Origin: an uncultured Bacilli bacterium | Lineage (GTDB): Bacteria; Bacillota_I; Bacilli_A; RF39; UBA660 | Assembly: GCA_934088535.1 (NCBI GenBank) | Contig: CAKOJC010000022.1 | Span: forward strand, 1 to 18,903 | Direction of reading: 5' to 3' | Length of the DNA: 18,903 bases | Shown here: positions 15,906 through 18,903 of the stretch, one piece after another | How the letters are laid out: every line of letters starts with the position of its first letter | Numbering within the stretch: position 1 is the stretch's first letter | The notes under the pieces: model-generated | What the model was told of the DNA's origin: nothing | Seen by the model: only the letters and a program-made list of their open reading frames with translations | Databases searched by the model: none | Made by a program: the position numbers and the translations under genes

Positions 15906-16133
15906 ATGTTTGGACATAAAAATAAAGTTGTTATTAAAGTAGATGGTATGCACTGTGAACATTGTGCTAAAAAAGTAAGTGATGCAATAGTAAAAGTAGA
16001 TGGTAATTATAAAGTTAAAGTTAATTTGAAGAGTGGTGAAGTAACAATTACTAGTAAAAATGCTATTGACATTGACAATGTAAAAGAAAATGTAAATGAA
16101 ACTGGATTTACATTTGTAAGTGTAAAGGAATAA
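15906..16133 (+). CDS. copZ: CopZ-like copper chaperone
   Basis: A 75-residue single HMA domain. GMHCEHC holds the two metal-binding Cys; the middle VKVNLKSGEVTITS and the ending NETGFTFVSV fit the ferredoxin-like fold. It carries Cu(I) in the cytoplasm to CopA or CsoR. It begins one base after the copA stop, with AGGAAGTG inside the end of copA as ribosome binding site. Confidence 0.93.
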   Translation: MFGHKNKVVIKVDGMHCEHCAKKVSDAIVKVDGNYKVKVNLKSGEVTITSKNAIDIDNVKENVNETGFTFVSVKE

Positions 16134-16134
16134 T

Positions 16135-16464
16135 ATGAAGAAGATACTTAGTGGTTTAGCAATATTTAGTATATTTATTTTATATGGTTGTGATAAAGAA
16201 AAGATAGAAGAAGAAAAGAATAATATAATAAATGTAAACCCAGTTGATGGCAAAATTGAAATAGATACTACTAATATTACTAGTGATGTTACATTTGTTA
16301 ATTATGATAGTAATGGTGTTATTATTCAGTTTATAGTAGTACGTGGAACTGATGTTGTTGCATTTGGATTTGATAATATCCAATGGGATGCTGTTAAACT
16401 AACTGATGTATGTGATGTTGGAATACAACGTGATCTTAATGTTGGTGATGAATATGAGGCATAG
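16135..16464 (+). pseudogene. Lipoprotein with the start of a DUF2318-like domain, truncated and fused to foreign sequence
   Basis: It starts one base after copZ (AAGGA upstream). A signal segment ends ILYGC, so Cys19 is the likely lipidated residue. Residues 34-73 (NPVDGKIEIDTTNIT, DVTFVNYDSNG, IIQFIVVRGTD) resemble the beginning of DUF2318, a domain that normally continues with a Cys-rich metal-binding core. That core is absent. After about residue 73 (base 16353) the sequence no longer matches the family and runs on as unrelated protein until TAG 16464. The native gene probably completed the copper operon. It is a fusion remnant, and its product is unlikely to work as the parent did. The exact joint is approximate, because VRGTD could belong to either side. 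Confidence 0.6.
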
Positions 16465-16786
16465 AGTTTCAGGCAATCCAGATATAAACACTGTTGCTAC
16501 TGTTGATCATGTATTAGAAAAAACAATAGAACGTAATTTAAGAAATCGTGATGATAAAGATGGAAATTGGAATGAAACAGTAATTTCGAGAATAGATGCA
16601 AAAACTGGGAAAAGAATTATGCCAAGTTATGTACTTTGTGTTGATAATATTTATGATTCGTCAATTAAAGCAGCTAAGTATTTTAAAGTGCCTATTTATT
16701 TAATAAATTCAAAATGTTATAAAAGTTTTAGAGAAACAAAACGTGAATATTATCAGGAATTGGAAAAAAATGGTCCTACAAGATAA
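16354..16786 (+). pseudogene. Frameshifted fragment of an unidentified, possibly mobile-element protein
   Basis: The reading begins in the lipoprotein frame (FGFDNIQWDAVKL, GIQRDLNVGDEYE) and continues one frame over (HRVSGNPDINTVATVD, then MPSYVLCVDNIYDSS, KYFKVPIYLINSKCY) to the stop at 16786. Dropping one G of the GAGG at 16457-16460 joins them into one smooth protein, so a one-base insertion is likely. The block ending PIYLINSKCY resembles segments of large polyvalent proteins of conjugative elements, but this is recollection and not secure. No native start is visible. An internal ATG (16448 or 16454) follows GGTGAT and could give a short product. Confidence 0.5.
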
Positions 16787-16800
16787 TTTTATTTTATAAA

Positions 16801-16840
16801 AATAACTTATAAAGATGATCTTTATAAGTTATTTATTTTT
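16801..16840. terminator. Bidirectional intrinsic terminator
   Basis: A perfect 14-bp stem, AATAACTTATAAAG with its complement, around ATGAT. It is T-rich on the right (plus strand) and A-rich on the left, so it can end transcription from both sides. The stop codon of the minus-strand permease fragment lies in the right arm. Confidence 0.85.
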
Positions 16841-17000
16841 ACTTATCTCTTCAATAACTTTATACATAACTATTGAAATTATAGTTAATAAGAATATACC
16901 TGTCATTACTAAATCTAAATTAAATACTTGTGATCCATATAATATTAAATAACCAATACCTGCTTTAGATGTTAAGAACTCTCCCATGATAACACCGCCA
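16829..17000 (-). pseudogene. 3' fragment of an ABC transporter permease (BPD_transp_1 type)
   Basis: On the minus strand this encodes GVIMGEFLTSKAGIGYLI, GSQVFNLDLVMTGIF, a final membrane helix and a basic tail, ending TAA. It is the C-terminal 55 or so residues of a SsuC/TauC/ThiX-like permease, in which the VGVIVGEFL-KAGLGYLI block is highly conserved. The rest of the gene, about 200 residues, is missing: upstream of GVIM the frame reads PHTSYG, which no longer fits the family. The break falls at about 16996-17005, on a small inverted repeat. It is transport-related but non-functional here, and shares its terminator with the convergent fragment on the plus strand. Confidence 0.75.
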
Positions 17001-17012
17001 TAAGAGGTATGG
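16998..17012. repeat. Short inverted repeat at the permease break point
   Basis: CCATA and TATGG are separated by AGAGG. The dyad sits where homology to the ABC permease stops. It could be a recombination site or chance; the arms are only five bases. Confidence 0.35.
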
Positions 17013-17072
17013 GGAGAAAATCAAAAGCAGTTCATATACTAATATTGTATTTCAATAGGAGGAAAATTGATT

Positions 17073-17626
17073 ATGGCAGAAATATGTTGCTCATATTGTA
17101 ATGGTAGAAATATATTAAAAATAGTCTACTGTTATAGAGGTGTTAATAAAAGAAGACAAAATGATTATGATTATAGTGATTATTTAAAAGAAGGTACTAT
17201 TTTAATGAAACGAACTAATTTTGAAAAATATGACTTTGATGGCGAAAAAATCAAATATTGTAAATTACCAAATAAATATTGTAATGATTGTAAAAAAGAA
17301 TTTAATTCAATGAGAAATATGGCAGTTGGTGATATAAAGAAAATTAATATAGTTTTAGGAAATAAGGAATATAGAAAAAGTTTGTTTTTCAATTTTATGA
17401 TAATTAAATACCAACATTACAATACAAAAAAGATTATATAACAGTTAAAGATATAAAAATTGATGATAACGATATATATAATGTTTTAAATGCTATTAAG
17501 AAAAATAAAACTAACCTATGGAGTGGTCACTATGGTATATGGGATGATTATGATAATGATTATTGACTTTTGAAAGTAGAATATTATAATGGATTAACTG
17601 ATGTTAAAAGTGGAAATGGAGCATAA
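17073..17626 (+). pseudogene. Decayed zinc-ribbon protein gene (frameshift, stop, 3' truncation)
   Basis: AGGAGG (17057-17062) precedes ATG 17073. The N-terminal part has Cys pairs ICCSYC and YCNDC, like a split zinc ribbon. The open frame stops at 17441 after an unlikely KYQHYNTKKII tail. The next frame reads IPTLQYKKDYITVKD and goes on to GIWDDYDNDY. One lost A in the run at 17406-17408 would join the two. A TGA at 17564 follows, then in frame LLKVEYYNGLTDVKSGNGA to 17624, with a stop at once where the VirD4 remnant begins. A Trp at the TGA would suit the W-x-L-x-V-x-Y-x-NG pattern that I recall from small proteins of gut Firmicutes. The family is unnamed here, and function cannot be given. 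Confidence 0.5.
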
Positions 17627-18816
17627 TTAACAAGAGCTTGATAGCATTGGTCTATAAATAATGATGCACGATCGTGTCTTGATTCCTTTTCATCAGGAAT
17701 AATTAAATAAACAGCAGTTTTCTTTTTACCAATATCTTCAAGTTCAAAATCAGTTCTGCTAGTTAGGTTAGCAATACCTGTATAGCTAAACATTTTGATA
17801 ACAGTAGCAAGAACTGAAAACAAAGTAGCACGAGTTTCACCTTTGGCAAAACTACCTGTAGCATACGAGTTTTTAGCAAGATTACCAAATGGTTTTTGTT
17901 GAAAGTATAAATCTAATGAATTAAATCTATCAATCATTTTAGCTCCATGTTCAACAAGCATTGTATAAATAGAATATAGATGAACTTGTTCTTCACATGG
18001 TGCATCTACTATTATTGCATAACATAAAGCAGTTAAAACTGTTGTTGCTGATTTTTCCCAATACATATCTTTACTAGATAAGTTTTTTGTTAATGACTTG
18101 GCGAAGTTTTCAATTAAGTCAACAGCCAAATCTATGTTACCACTTTTATAATACTTATATGGAAGATGAAGTGGATTCCAGCCATCACTAGCAAAAGCAT
18201 CTCTTAAATTGATAATTTTAATAGTGTAGCCCTGTTTTTTTAGAAAAGTAGCAGTATTAGAATAAATTTCTCCTTTAGTATCATTTATAACCATTGACTC
18301 CCCAGCAAAGCCCAGATTAAAAACCATAGGTAAAATATTACAAATTGTTTTACCACTACAAGTAGAGCCAATAATTAAAGTATGATCAAAAGAATCAGAA
18401 TAATAATATCTACCATCCATAAATGTTACAGGAATACCACCACTAGAAAGTTTACTTCCAATATTCCAAACTTTAAACTCTTTTTTGATTTCTTTTTTAG
18501 TAGCCCACCTAGAACTACCATATTCATAAGAACCATCTTCCTTTGGCATCTTCTTTAATTTTTGTAATTTAAGTTTTAATTCCTTATCATATTTTAATAT
18601 AAATAAAATTATTATTGTTGATAAAAGAATTGTTCCAAATAAAAGACTTATATCCTTTAACTCAATAAAAGAGTGAAACACATTTAAGTTCCACTCCAAC
18701 TTAATATTATTTTTAATTATGTGAGTTAAATTATAACAAATATTAGTAGATATTATAAAATCAAAAATATAAATTATAATATAGTTAATTATTTTTTTAA
18801 CAAACAACACCTCCAT
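17584..18816 (-). pseudogene. VirD4/TraG-type conjugal coupling ATPase, C-terminally truncated
   Basis: The coupling protein of type IV secretion, which brings relaxase-bound DNA to the channel. It has two N-terminal membrane segments (about 9-30 and 55-75), the SYEYGSSRWATKKEI stretch, Walker A GSTCSGKT (150-157), VINDTKGEIY, GWNPLHL, YWEKSATTVLTAL, SFAKGETRATLFSVL and VYLIIPDE, then FIDQCYQALVN. Normal proteins run on for another 150-200 residues with the DEFAN (Walker B) block; here the frame ends YAPFPLLTSVNPL, which is the reverse complement of the decayed zinc-ribbon gene. So the break is near 17626 and the ATPase lacks essential parts. The start is uncertain: ATG 18816 overlaps its own GGAGGTG, so a later start may be used. 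This is the clearest sign of a conjugative element. Confidence 0.85.
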
Positions 18817-18846
18817 AAAAAAAGTCTTGCTTTATTTAGCAAAACT
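18817..18846 (-). terminator. Terminator of the minus-strand gene beyond the window
   Basis: On the minus strand, AGTTTTGCT pairs with AGCAAGACT (one G-U) around AAATAA and is followed by seven T, directly before the coupling-protein start. Confidence 0.75.
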
Positions 18847-18857
18847 TTTAAAACTAA

Positions 18858-18903
18858 TTAATCTTTTGAAATAACTATTTTTTTAACATTAGATAATTTA
18901 GCT
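18858..18903 (-). CDS. C-terminal end of an unidentified gene (cut by window edge)
   Basis: The minus strand reads AKLSNVKKIVISKD and then TAA. The terminator just after it supports a real gene end. Too short to identify; by position it may belong to the same element as the coupling protein. Confidence 0.4.
   Translation of the reverse strand, partial: AKLSNVKKIVISKD

Noticed and set aside
17564..17566. TGA read as Trp (Mollicute-type code)
   Set aside because: csoR and the DUF6273-like gene end at TGA, and intact genes here use TGG for Trp with no internal TGA.
1..18903. tRNA, rRNA or riboswitch genes
   Set aside because: The intergenic gaps are short and accounted for by promoters and simple terminator hairpins; no cloverleaf or known riboswitch core was seen.

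Overview
The window comes from a very AT-rich, Gram-positive-type bacterium. It has AGGAGG/GGTGAT ribosome binding sites, TTGACA/TATAAT-like promoters, intrinsic terminators, lipoproteins, a SipW-type signal peptidase, a YfhO protein and a PadR/DUF1700 pair. This fits an uncultured gut-type Firmicute of the Bacilli/Clostridia kind. Arginine is mostly AGA. TAG ends at least five intact genes and TGA ends two, so the standard bacterial code (table 11) appears to apply.

Layout: (1) 1-1527 holds the 3' end of methionyl-tRNA synthetase with its terminator, then a TraX-family membrane protein. (2) 1584-3268 is a PadR regulator overlapping a DUF1700 (HAAS) membrane protein. (3) 3312-5628 encodes two membrane-anchored surface proteins, one DUF6273-like and one with Cys/Asp calcium-loop-like repeats plus a TasA/camelysin-like domain. 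(4) 5751-8279 (minus) is a YfhO-like membrane protein. (5) 8386-12044 encodes an abundant-looking SipW-dependent exported protein, then a four-gene operon: a second TasA-like protein, its SipW-type signal peptidase, a membrane-tethered C39-like cysteine peptidase with a Gly-Ser linker, and a lipoprotein. (6) 12079-16133 is a copper operon: CsoR, an HMA-TauE/SafE-cupredoxin protein broken by an in-frame TAG, CopA and CopZ. (7) 16135-18903 is a patchwork of truncated pieces: a lipoprotein start joined to a frameshifted fragment, the 3' end of an ABC permease, a decayed zinc-ribbon gene, and a VirD4/TraG coupling protein cut at its C-terminus.

How the parts relate: regions 3 to 5 look like a cell-surface programme. 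Three proteins share one beta-type C-terminal domain, and two of them carry SipW-type signal segments next to the peptidase likely to process them. Region 6 is a copper-sensing and efflux unit behind a promoter with a CsoR-like site in its spacer. Region 7 is either the wreck of an integrated conjugative element or an assembly chimera. The sequence alone cannot separate these.

The most notable points are the SipW/TasA-like/C39 operon, the single TAG at a position where this family normally has Gln, and the head-on junction near 17626. Identifications rest on motif recognition by eye; no database search was run.
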